Shown: piece after piece, positions 17,354 to 24,824 of the stretch | How the letters are laid out: each line of letters begins with the position of its first letter | Numbering within the stretch: position 1 is the stretch's first letter | Assembly (NCBI GenBank): GCA_002316545.1 | Contig: DCDR01000001.1 | Coordinates: 187,692-251,691 of the forward strand | Origin: Candidatus Saccharibacteria bacterium UBA1050 | GTDB lineage: Bacteria; Patescibacteriota; Saccharimonadia; Saccharimonadales; Saccharimonadaceae | DNA: 64,000 nucleotides | Reading direction: 5' to 3' | Program-made: the position numbers and the translations under genes | Notes under the pieces: generated by a model | Told to the model about the DNA's origin: nothing | What the model saw: only the letters and a program-made list of their open reading frames with translations | Database searches by the model: none

Positions 17354-17394
17354 AGTATAGCGAAAAATTAGCACTCACGTCAAGCGAGTGCTAA
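17354..17394 (-). promoter_or_regulatory. clpC promoter with perfect CIRCE operator (HrcA site); also nusA terminator
   Basis: TTAGCACTC (17368-17376), 9 bases, GAGTGCTAA (17386-17394) is an exact match to the CIRCE consensus bound by HrcA. On the minus strand TTGACG (17383-17378) in the CIRCE loop, an 18-base spacer and TATACT (17359-17354) form the clpC promoter, so bound HrcA would block RNA polymerase. The same inverted repeat, followed by TTTTT, can act as the intrinsic terminator of the upstream nusA transcript. Confidence 0.93.
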
Positions 17395-17414
17395 TTTTTG
17401 TATTCTACTGTCTG

Positions 17415-18539
17415 TTATTCGGCTGATTCGCTCAGTGCGTCGAGCAAGCTGTCTTCAATATTTTTCTTTGGGGCTTTTGCCTGTGCTGGCTTAGCTGAGC
17501 TTGCAGTTTCAATATCGATTTCATAGCCAGTGAGTCGACTGGCAAGACGGACATTTTGCCCTGCTCGCCCAATGGCGATAGATTGCTGATCCTCTTCAAC
17601 AAACACCTTAGCCTTCTTGTTTGCTTCATCGAGCTCAACCTTAACAACCTCGGCCGGGCCAAGCGCGCTACGAATGAATTCGTCTACGTCTTCGCTAAAT
17701 GGTACGATGTCGATTTTTTCTTGGTCGCCAATCTCGTTCATGACCGCCTGTACACGTGTACCATGACCGCCTACGAATGTGCCTACCGGGTCAACGCCAG
17801 GTACACTAGAGAACACCGCGAGTTTAGTACGACGTCCAGCCTCACGAGCAATCGCTTTAATCTCTACAGCGCCAGTTTCCATTTCAGGTACTTCTTGGCG
17901 GAATAGAAATTCAACGAAGGCTTCGTTGGCACGACTCAAGATAAGCTGTGGGCCACGGTTGTCTCGCTCAATGTCTTTAATAAACACCTTCAGGCGAGCA
18001 CCAATGCTGTAAAATTCGCCTTGAATCTGCTCACTTTGAGGAATAATACCAATGGCTTTGCCGAGCTCAACGCGAACAACTCGTGGCTCAACACGCTGCA
18101 CTGTACCGGTAACAATGGTACCAATTTTATCTTCGTATTCTTCAAGCACTACCTCACGCTCTGCCTCACGGAGACGCTGCAATACCACCTGCTTTGCTGT
18201 CTGAGCCGCCACGCGACCAAAGCTGGTTACATCGTGAGCTTCCTCGATGATATCGCCAATTTGTGCGTCTTTTTTAACTTTTTTAGCGTCTTCTAGGCTA
18301 ATCTCTACAGCGTCTGAGCCGACTTCTTCAACCACTTCGCGCATCACAAATACACGTGCAGTTCCTTTGTTAATGTTTAGCTCAGCACGAACATCCTGGT
18401 CACGTTCACCGTTGTCTCGACGCCAAGCGGCGGCAATAGCCTGCTCAATCACGTTCATCACGGTATCTTCAGGCAAGTTTTTCTCTTCGGCAATAGTATG
18501 CACAGCTAAGGTCAGTTGCTTGATATTTAGGTCTTCCAT
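17415..18539 (-). CDS. nusA: transcription termination/antitermination factor NusA
   Basis: Binds RNA polymerase and nascent RNA to control pausing and termination. The N-terminal RNAP-binding domain spans about 1-130 and S1 about 135-200 (GTIVTGTVQRVEP). Two KH domains follow to about 345, including VGGHGTRVQAVMNEIGDQEKIDIV and IGRAGQNVRLAS. The C-terminal acidic repeats of proteobacterial NusA are absent, as in Gram-positives. At 374 aa it is normal for that form. AAGGAGG sits 8 bases before the ATG, a strong Shine-Dalgarno, unlike many neighbours. Confidence 0.95.
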   Translation of the reverse strand: MEDLNIKQLTLAVHTIAEEKNLPEDTVMNVIEQAIAAAWRRDNGERDQDVRAELNINKGTARVFVMREVVEEVGSDAVEISLEDAKKVKKDAQIGDIIEEAHDVTSFGRVAAQTAKQVVLQRLREAEREVVLEEYEDKIGTIVTGTVQRVEPRVVRVELGKAIGIIPQSEQIQGEFYSIGARLKVFIKDIERDNRGPQLILSRANEAFVEFLFRQEVPEMETGAVEIKAIAREAGRRTKLAVFSSVPGVDPVGTFVGGHGTRVQAVMNEIGDQEKIDIVPFSEDVDEFIRSALGPAEVVKVELDEANKKAKVFVEEDQQSIAIGRAGQNVRLASRLTGYEIDIETASSAKPAQAKAPKKNIEDSLLDALSESAE

Positions 18540-18652
18540 AGGTATTCCTCCTTCTTTTCGGTTTCTATGAAAAATTCCGACCTGCTGGCCGGAAAGTACT
18601 ACCTAAAATAATAACACGCCACTAAAAATTAGGCAATAGCGTTTATCTGTGG

Positions 18653-18658
18653 TATATT
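18653..18658 (+). promoter_or_regulatory. possible -10 box for the 18698 GC-rich ORF
   Basis: TATATT, about 40 bases upstream of the ATG. A -35 is weak (TTAGGC near 18629-18634). It is the only plausible promoter between nusA and the ORF. Confidence 0.35.
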
Positions 18659-18697
18659 TTGACACACAACGCACACTTCGAGCACCAAGGAGACCAT

Positions 18698-18841
18698 ATG
18701 GGCCACGGCGTCAGGGGTAACACCCACAAAGCACGGCAAGACGGCAGCTGGATCCCCTTCAACGGCGGCAAAACCAAGCGCGCCAAGGAGGCCGCAAGGG
18801 CAAGCGCGAGCGGCTCCAGGAGGCGCGGCAAGAAGAAGTAG
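18698..18841 (+). CDS. small basic GC-rich orphan protein, 47 aa
   Basis: A 47-codon ORF with AAGGAG (18687-18692) 5 bases before its ATG; an in-frame upstream start (18659) lacks such a site. The product begins MGHGVRGNTHKARQDG and ends in a Lys/Arg-rich tail (SGSRRRGKKK), so it is strongly basic and could bind nucleic acid. I do not recognise it. Codons end mainly in G or C, unlike nusA and the HNH gene beside it. A 15-bp stem-loop follows 6 bases after the stop. Its composition and layout resemble the two ORFs at 46.8-47.8 kb. It is too short for coding potential to be certain. Confidence 0.6.
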   Translation: MGHGVRGNTHKARQDGSWIPFNGGKTKRAKEAARASASGSRRRGKKK

Positions 18842-18847
18842 CGCGTC

Positions 18848-18888
18848 GATCGTGGTGGTGGGTCCAAGTGCGGCCCGCCACCACGATC
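18848..18888 (+). terminator. GC-rich stem-loop after the 47-aa orphan ORF
   Basis: Left arm 18848-18862 (GATCGTGGTGGTGGG), 11-base loop, right arm 18874-18888 (CCCGCCACCACGATC): 15 pairs, one of them G-U. No T tract follows, so it may be an mRNA 3' stabiliser or a recombination relic as well as a terminator. Confidence 0.6.
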
Positions 18889-18895
18889 TGGTGAA

Positions 18896-19561
18896 TCAGC
18901 ACCTATCTAGAACGTTGTTCATCGTTTGTTTTTCCGCAGCCGTTACCCACAGGCTGTATTTTTGTTTTACGGCGATTTGTCGCATAACATAGCTACAACG
19001 AAACGACTTATTTGGCGGCAACCAGCTGGCTGCATCACTATCGGACTTGGCTTGATTAGCTGGCCCGTCCACGGCCAATAAATTCAGCGCATCGTTGGCA
19101 AGTTGTACCCGTTTAGTATAGGAAAGTTGCTGCGCACCCTTTTGCCAAGCATCGCTCAGCGCTACCACATGGTCGATCTGTACATCATCGCTAGTATTCG
19201 CTCCTCGTACAAATTGAATTGTTTTACCGGTGTATGGGTCGTGCAGCGTGCCAGCGAGAACTTTGCATGTTGTGCTAATCTGAGGTTGCTTAAGGTCTCG
19301 AGCTAAAATAATATTTCTCGTATCACAGCCAGCGATCAGTTCCCAGCCATCACCAAATTGCGCTCGCGAATAGTTTGTCTTCGGCGCCCGACCCTTCACA
19401 GCCAGACTATCTAACTGTTTTTTAGAAGCCTTAACTTGTTTTGCAGGCACCGATGAAGTCACATCGCCACCAGGTACAGAAGTCGCCGCGAGAGGAACCG
19501 CCATCAAAAGTAGTAATATCGTTATGGCGATTAATCGTCGTAGCTTGTACCTTGCGCTCAT
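18896..19561 (-). CDS. secreted HNH-family nuclease (GmrSD/DUF1524-type)
   Basis: A 221-residue protein with an N-terminal signal or anchor segment (about 9-27) and a C-terminal HNH-like nuclease domain. DH (130-131) in VQIDHVVAL, the conserved LAVDGPANQAKSD stretch (162-174) and FRCSYV (187-192) match the secreted DUF1524/GmrSD-C nuclease family. Cysteines at 79, 99, 189 and 221 may form disulfides outside the cell. The probable role is degradation of external DNA for nucleotide salvage or uptake. The ATG lies 7 bases after TATACT (19569-19574); no Shine-Dalgarno. Confidence 0.85.
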   Translation of the reverse strand: MSARYKLRRLIAITILLLLMAVPLAATSVPGGDVTSSVPAKQVKASKKQLDSLAVKGRAPKTNYSRAQFGDGWELIAGCDTRNIILARDLKQPQISTTCKVLAGTLHDPYTGKTIQFVRGANTSDDVQIDHVVALSDAWQKGAQQLSYTKRVQLANDALNLLAVDGPANQAKSDSDAASWLPPNKSFRCSYVMRQIAVKQKYSLWVTAAEKQTMNNVLDRC

Positions 19562-19568
19562 CTCTTAC

Positions 19569-19576
19569 AGTATAAT
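19569..19576. promoter_or_regulatory. overlapping divergent -10 boxes for the HNH nuclease and the aminopeptidase
   Basis: Minus strand TATACT (19574-19569) lies 7 bases from the nuclease ATG (19561). Plus strand TATAAT (19571-19576) lies 6 bases from the aminopeptidase ATG (19583). The boxes share four base pairs, so the two polymerases must compete. The whole intergenic gap is 21 bases. Confidence 0.65.
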
Positions 19577-19582
19577 AGACCT

Positions 19583-22084
19583 ATGTCTAGCGTTTTACAT
19601 CTCACACAAATTTTCTCACCGTCCCATTACCAACTTAGTCTCGATATCGATCGACCAACCAAAACCTTCAGCGGCACTGTTACTATCAATGGTGAGCTAC
19701 TTAAGGGCGATACCGTTTTACTTCACGCCAAAGAACTTACCATTACTGAAGCCTTGGTAGACGGTCATCGTGCCGACTTTCAAGCAGGCGTGCACGACGA
19801 ACTATCCATTTCAACCCAGAATCTTCAAACTGGCAAGCATGTTGTAGTCATCGGGTTTAGCGGCAACATCACCGATAGCATGCATGGCATGTACCCGTGC
19901 TACTTCACACACGATGGTGTGCAAAAAGAGTTAATCGCTACGCAATTCGAAAGTCATCATGCGCGTGAAGTGTTCCCGTGCGTCGATGAACCAGAAGCCA
20001 AAGCAACTTTCGATGTTACACTTACCACCGAACAAGTTCCTGTTGTGCTCGGCAACATGCCTATCGCTCACCAAAAGACAGAAAACAACCGACTCGTCAC
20101 TACTTTCGAAACAACTCCAGTTATGAGTAGCTACCTGCTCGCGTGGGTGTACGGCGACATGCTCAGCAAGACTGCAAAAACGAAAAACGACGTAGAAGTA
20201 ACTGTTTGGGCAACTGTTGCACAAAGTGATGCAGCGCTTGATTTTAGCTTGGATATCGCTGTGCGGGCACTTGAATTTTTCGAGCAGTACTACGGCGTTC
20301 CCTATCCGTTACCAAAATGTGACCATGTGGCGCTACCTGACTTTTCTAGTGGTGCCATGGAAAACTGGGGACTAATCACCTATCGTGAATCGGTCCTATT
20401 GGTCGAACCCGGTATTGCCGGAGTATCGAGTAGGCATCTCGCGGCGCTTGTTATTGCTCACGAACTTAGCCACCAATGGTTTGGTAACTTAGTTACTATG
20501 AAGTGGTGGAATAACCTCTGGTTAAACGAAAGCTTCGCCAACTTGATGGAATACCTTGGCCCCGACGCCCTGCACCCTGAATGGCAAATCTGGAATGATT
20601 TCAATAGCCATGAAGCTGTGGCTGCATTGCGTCGAGATGCAATCGACGGCGTTCAGTCCGTGCAAGTTGACGTGAATCACCCCGACGAAATATCAACCCT
20701 CTTCGACCCTGCAATTGTGTATGCAAAAGGCGGTCGTCTGATGCGCATGTTGCAGCGCTATCTTGGTGATGAAGACTTCCAAAAAGGTCTTCGCGCATAC
20801 TTCACGACTCATGCCTATGGCAACACCGAAGAATCCGATTTATGGCGCGCGCTGTCTGACACTAGTGGCAAGGATATTACGAGCTTCATGAGCGCGTGGA
20901 TAACACAGCCCGGCTACCCAGTTGTTCACGCCAACACGTCAGGTCTATCACAGGAGCAGTTTTTCGTAGGGCCACATCAGAACAGTGTTCGCATATGGCC
21001 GATTCCTCTTGGCGCAAACAGTCCTGACCTTCCAGAACTCTTTACATCGCGCACACTAGAGGTACCACTAAAACCCGGTATTCACCTGAACACACAAAGT
21101 AGTGCCCACTTTATTACACACTACAGCCCTGAGCTATTAGAACCACTCATCGCTCAGGTACGAAATGGAGAGATGGATGAAACGGGGCGTTTTCAGTTGT
21201 TACACGAGCAGACATTGCTTGCGCGCGCTGGCGTAGTATCGAGCGCTACGCTTATTCCTCTGCTAGATGCTTACAGTAACGAAACCGTTGAATCAGTATG
21301 GGAAAGCATCGCCCTTACTATTGGTGAGTTAAAGAAATTTGTTGAAACTGATAAAGAGAGTGAGGCAGCACTCAAAGTTCTCGCCGGAAAGATTGCGAAA
21401 CACCAGTTCGAGAGGCTTGGTTGGACGCAGGCAGAAAACGAAACCGAAACAGATACGAAATTACGAGCAACGATTGTAAGCCTCATGATGTATAGCGAAG
21501 ATCCAGAAGTGCTTGCTCAAGCGAAAGATTTGTATGATTCAACTGAGAGCATCGAGTCGCTCGACAGCGAGCTACGTAGCCTCATTCTCGGTACGGTTGT
21601 TCGGCACTTCCCCTCAAAAGACATAGTCGAAAAGCTACTTAGCATCCACGACAATACCACATCGGCAGAAATTAAAATTGACATCTGTTCTGCACTTACA
21701 TCAACCAAAGATGGCGTCACTATCAATACACTGTTGAAACGGTTAAAAGGGCCCGTACGAAGCCAGGACGTGGCCCGTTGGTTTGCCTACCTCATTCGCA
21801 ATCGCGATGGTCGTAACATTTCATGGCAATGGATGAAAGATAACTGGTCGTGGATTGAAAAAACCTATGCCGGCGATAAGTCGTTCGATGATTTTCCACA
21901 CTATGCCGCGAGCAGCTTTTCGACGAACGAGTACTTGAAAGAGTATAGCGAGTTCTTCAAACCTCTAGAGTCTATTCCCGCTCTTACACGTGTAATCGCA
22001 ATGGGCAAAAGCGAAATCGAAGGCAGAATTGAGCTATTAGAACGCGACGGGGATGCTGTTCGCAAAAGCCTACGCGAGCTCTAG
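19583..22084 (+). CDS. pepN: M1-family aminopeptidase
   Basis: Zinc aminopeptidase that removes N-terminal residues from peptides. The exopeptidase motif GAMENWG is near residues 257-263. The zinc site HELSHQWFGN is near 293-302, with the third ligand in NESFAN 19 residues later. The C-terminal ERAP1-like helical domain runs from about 500 to 833. Full length (833 aa) and no signal peptide, so it is cytosolic and would work on imported peptides, useful to an amino-acid auxotroph. The ATG is 6 bases from a TATAAT box. The 3' end overlaps rnhB by 15 bp, convergent. Confidence 0.93.
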   Translation: MSSVLHLTQIFSPSHYQLSLDIDRPTKTFSGTVTINGELLKGDTVLLHAKELTITEALVDGHRADFQAGVHDELSISTQNLQTGKHVVVIGFSGNITDSMHGMYPCYFTHDGVQKELIATQFESHHAREVFPCVDEPEAKATFDVTLTTEQVPVVLGNMPIAHQKTENNRLVTTFETTPVMSSYLLAWVYGDMLSKTAKTKNDVEVTVWATVAQSDAALDFSLDIAVRALEFFEQYYGVPYPLPKCDHVALPDFSSGAMENWGLITYRESVLLVEPGIAGVSSRHLAALVIAHELSHQWFGNLVTMKWWNNLWLNESFANLMEYLGPDALHPEWQIWNDFNSHEAVAALRRDAIDGVQSVQVDVNHPDEISTLFDPAIVYAKGGRLMRMLQRYLGDEDFQKGLRAYFTTHAYGNTEESDLWRALSDTSGKDITSFMSAWITQPGYPVVHANTSGLSQEQFFVGPHQNSVRIWPIPLGANSPDLPELFTSRTLEVPLKPGIHLNTQSSAHFITHYSPELLEPLIAQVRNGEMDETGRFQLLHEQTLLARAGVVSSATLIPLLDAYSNETVESVWESIALTIGELKKFVETDKESEAALKVLAGKIAKHQFERLGWTQAENETETDTKLRATIVSLMMYSEDPEVLAQAKDLYDSTESIESLDSELRSLILGTVVRHFPSKDIVEKLLSIHDNTTSAEIKIDICSALTSTKDGVTINTLLKRLKGPVRSQDVARWFAYLIRNRDGRNISWQWMKDNWSWIEKTYAGDKSFDDFPHYAASSFSTNEYLKEYSEFFKPLESIPALTRVIAMGKSEIEGRIELLERDGDAVRKSLREL

Positions 22085-23017
22085 GAACGAGTCAATGATT
22101 GGTGGGTTCCCGCTGCTACTCATCACTGCAAGCTTGATATCAGTTCCGTAAAGATTATTCCAGTGCACATACATTTGGGCGGCAAATTTCATTTGACGAA
22201 GTTTTTTTGGCGTTATTGCCGCTAGACCATCGCCATGTTTGGCATTTTTTCTATGCTTCACTTCTACAAAATACAACATGTCGTCTTTTCTCGATACAAT
22301 GTCTATCTCGCAAAACTTTGTTTTCCAGTTTCGGTCAACTATATCATGGCCAGCTTCACGTAACCAATTAGCGGCTACATCCTCTGCTTCATCGCCCAGC
22401 TTGCGTGTGGTTTTATTGCCTAGATCATTCTTCGCAACTTGCAAGGGTTTCGCGTGACCTAGCAAAGCCGCTACCGGCGCAAAGCTCTTGCGGTGCAATG
22501 GTGTAACACCTAGTTTTTCAATCGCTTGCTTGTGTACTGCTGTACCATAACCAACATGCGCCGAAAAGCCATAGCCTTCGTAAATAGCATCTTGCTCGCT
22601 CATATATTCGTCGCGGGCTACTTTTGCCACGATTGAAGCAGCTGAGACACTTGGAATCAGTAAATCGGCCTTCTTCATGGTCGTTACATACGGTCCCTTA
22701 CCAGTATCTTTTAGCAAGTTCACTGTGCCGTCTATGATAATCTCGTGATACGGCACATCGATTTGCTCAAGCGCACGGACACATGCGAGGCTAAGCGCTC
22801 GCGATAGCCCCATCTCATCTAGCTCGTCTGCATGAACCCAGCCGAGGCCAACACTCGCCGCCTTTTCCAGGATTACCTCGTACAGCTGCTCACGCCTCTT
22901 TTTAGAAAGCTTTTTACTATCAGTCAAACCTTCAATCTCTTCACCAAGCACAACAGCACCAACTACTAAAGGGCCTGCCCACGGACCTCGCCCTACCTCG
23001 TCTATGCCAACTATCAT
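22070..23017 (-). CDS. rnhB: fusion protein: ribonuclease HII + YraN/UPF0102 nuclease-fold domain
   Basis: A 315-residue fusion. The N-terminal RNase HII (about 1-185) carries the catalytic GIDEVGRG near residues 3-10 and IIDGT in the middle; it cleaves RNA-DNA hybrids. From about residue 200 a YraN/UPF0102 domain follows, with GDEAEDVAANWL, CEIDIVSR and FVEVKHRK, the E-D-ExK pattern of the restriction-endonuclease fold. In many genomes rnhB and yraN are adjacent separate genes. I place the start at 23017: the upstream 15-codon extension would read through the rplS terminator hairpin, and TATAAT (23024-23029) lies 6 bases before this ATG. Confidence 0.92.
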   Translation of the reverse strand: MIVGIDEVGRGPWAGPLVVGAVVLGEEIEGLTDSKKLSKKRREQLYEVILEKAASVGLGWVHADELDEMGLSRALSLACVRALEQIDVPYHEIIIDGTVNLLKDTGKGPYVTTMKKADLLIPSVSAASIVAKVARDEYMSEQDAIYEGYGFSAHVGYGTAVHKQAIEKLGVTPLHRKSFAPVAALLGHAKPLQVAKNDLGNKTTRKLGDEAEDVAANWLREAGHDIVDRNWKTKFCEIDIVSRKDDMLYFVEVKHRKNAKHGDGLAAITPKKLRQMKFAAQMYVHWNNLYGTDIKLAVMSSSGNPPIIDSFLELA

Positions 23018-23023
23018 TTCTTC

Positions 23024-23029
23024 ATTATA
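23024..23029 (-). promoter_or_regulatory. rnhB-yraN -10 box, leaderless type
   Basis: TATAAT on the minus strand, directly after the rplS terminator T tract and 6 bases before the ATG at 23017. Confidence 0.55.
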
Positions 23030-23030
23030 T

Positions 23031-23059
23031 AAAAATCCCGCTTTGTAAGCGGGATTTTT
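23031..23059 (-). terminator. Rho-independent terminator of rplS
   Basis: AAATCCCGCTT-type arms around TTGTA with A/T-rich ends on both sides (stem AATCCCGCT/AGCGGGATT, T tract on the minus strand). It ends the rplS transcript just before the rnhB promoter. Confidence 0.88.
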
Positions 23060-23075
23060 CAAAAACTAGTATTTT

Positions 23076-23603
23076 TTACGCTTCGTTTGCTTTATGCGCA
23101 GCTTCTACTTCAGCAGCTTTTGCATCTAGCTCAGCTTGTTCTGCTTCCTTAGCAGCTTGCTTTTCAGCAGCGGCTTTTGCAGCTTCTTCTTTCATGCGCT
23201 TCTCTTCTTCTTCAGCGTGCGGGTCACGAACATCGTTTACGGCTTCACGGTCGAAGTTAACCGCAGTAAGACGTGCACTTTTACCTGAACGTTGGCGAAG
23301 ATAGCTAAGGAAGTTACGACGAACTTTACCACGTCGCACAATTTCAACCTTTTCCACCAGTGGGCTGTGCAATAGGAAGCTTTTTTCAACGCCTACACCA
23401 CTGGCTATCTTACGGACAGTAATTCGACTCGTGTGTTGTTTCTTGTTGTCAGTGCGGATAACCACGCCTTCAAATACCTGAATACGCTCTTTGTTACCTT
23501 CTTTAATTTTCTGGTGAACACGAACAGTATCGCCGCTACGAGCGTCTACGACTGCTGCCTTTTTCTGGGCATCGTTCACCTGTTGAATTAATGCAAAACT
23601 CAT
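23076..23603 (-). CDS. rplS: 50S ribosomal protein L19 with C-terminal extension
   Basis: Large-subunit protein at the 30S-50S interface. Residues 1-115 are a clear L19 (GDTVRVHQKIKEGNKERIQVFEGVVI; GVGVEKSF; RRGKVRRNFLSYLR). About 60 further residues form an Ala/Glu/Lys-rich, probably helical tail not found in standard L19 (about 115 aa). I place the start at the ATG (23603) following GAGAAG; the in-frame GTG at 23615 has no support. It is monocistronic with its own terminator. Confidence 0.95.
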   Translation of the reverse strand: MSFALIQQVNDAQKKAAVVDARSGDTVRVHQKIKEGNKERIQVFEGVVIRTDNKKQHTSRITVRKIASGVGVEKSFLLHSPLVEKVEIVRRGKVRRNFLSYLRQRSGKSARLTAVNFDREAVNDVRDPHAEEEEKRMKEEAAKAAAEKQAAKEAEQAELDAKAAEVEAAHKANEA

Positions 23604-23678
23604 TCTTCTTCTCACTTAAAGTTTTATATTGCTAATCAACTATCAATTGTAGCATAAAATCGCTCTGCTGAAAAGAGG

Positions 23679-23684
23679 TATAAT
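23679..23684 (+). promoter_or_regulatory. malic enzyme -10 box, leaderless type
   Basis: TATAAT, 6 bases before ATG 23691. AGAGG immediately before it would lie upstream of the predicted start of transcription and so not act as a Shine-Dalgarno. Confidence 0.6.
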
Positions 23685-23690
23685 AGATAT

Positions 23691-24824
23691 ATGAACTACG
23701 ACGAACTCGCCCTACAGCTCCACAAAGACCACAAAGGAAAAATTACCACCAAGCTTCGCGATGAAAGCGAGCTAGATAAAACCAAGCTCAGCGCTTACTA
23801 CACTCCTGGTGTCGCCGCAGTATCAAAGGCAATCGCCGAAGATGAAACCTTACTACCTACCTACACATGGACCAATAACCTCGTCGCCGTTATTTCTGAC
23901 GGCTCCGCAGTGCTCGGTTTAGGCGACATTGGCCCCAAAGGCAGTATGCCTGTGATGGAAGGAAAAGCTCTACTATTCAAGCATTTCGCTAATATCGATA
24001 GCGTGCCGATTATACTAGATGTTCATACGCCAGATGAAATCGTTGTAGCCGTAAAAGCAATCGCCCCAAGTTTCGGTGCGATAAATCTGGAAGATATCGC
24101 TGCGCCAAAATGCTTCGAGGTAGAAGAACGCCTGAAAGCCGAGCTTGATATACCCGTTTTCCATGATGATCAACATGGCACAGCCGTAGTAGTGCTCGCT
24201 GGGCTTATCAACGCCATGAAGGTGGTGGGTAAAGACTTGAAAGATACAAAAGTTGTCACCATTGGCGCCGGTGCCGCAGGTACGGCCATCATGAAGTTGC
24301 TGCATACATACGGAGTTGGTTCGATCGTGGCCGTCGACAGTAAGGGTATTATTGGTGATTCGCGAAATGACCTAAACGATGAGAAAAAAGCCTTACTAGA
24401 GTACCTCGATACGTCACAGACCGGCTCTCTCGACGATGCTATCAATGGCGCTGATATCTTCATCGGCGTGTCAAAGCCGGGTTTATTAACAAAAGAAATG
24501 GTCGCGAAAATGGCAGACAAACCGGTGGTATTTGCACTTTCAAACCCGGTACCTGAAATCATGCCAGATATTGCCAAACAAGCCGGTGTTGCCGTGCTAG
24601 CAACTGGTCGCAGTGATTTTGCAAATCAAGTCAACAACGCAATTGCCTTTCCTGGTATCTTTCGTGGTGCGTTAGACAATGGCGTGCAAAAAATAACTGA
24701 TGATCATAAAATCGCCGCCGCTGAAGTTATAGCCGGCTTAATAGATGCCCCTACGGCAGACGAAATAATTCCAAGCGTGTTTGATGAACGGCTTGTTTCG
24801 TCCATCGCAGCAGTTATCGTGTAG
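23691..24824 (+). CDS. NAD(P)-dependent malic enzyme (short form)
   Basis: Oxidatively decarboxylates malate to pyruvate, giving NAD(P)H and CO2. The catalytic YYTPGVAAVS segment lies at about 36-45. The metal-binding and catalytic region includes GDIGPKGSMPVMEGKA (about 83-98), HDDQHGTAVV (about 157-166) and the dinucleotide motif GAGAAGTAI (about 192-200). At 377 aa it is the short bacterial form without the phosphotransacetylase domain. NAD versus NADP preference is not clear. It is the only visible link between C4 acids and pyruvate here. It ends at the last base before the convergent pilB stop. Confidence 0.92.
   Translation: MNYDELALQLHKDHKGKITTKLRDESELDKTKLSAYYTPGVAAVSKAIAEDETLLPTYTWTNNLVAVISDGSAVLGLGDIGPKGSMPVMEGKALLFKHFANIDSVPIILDVHTPDEIVVAVKAIAPSFGAINLEDIAAPKCFEVEERLKAELDIPVFHDDQHGTAVVVLAGLINAMKVVGKDLKDTKVVTIGAGAAGTAIMKLLHTYGVGSIVAVDSKGIIGDSRNDLNDEKKALLEYLDTSQTGSLDDAINGADIFIGVSKPGLLTKEMVAKMADKPVVFALSNPVPEIMPDIAKQAGVAVLATGRSDFANQVNNAIAFPGIFRGALDNGVQKITDDHKIAAAEVIAGLIDAPTADEIIPSVFDERLVSSIAAVIV

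Noticed and set aside
23018..23062. 15-codon N-terminal extension of the RNase HII fusion
   Set aside because: The extension is the translated rplS terminator hairpin, and RNase HII proteins begin close to the IVGIDEVGRG stretch.
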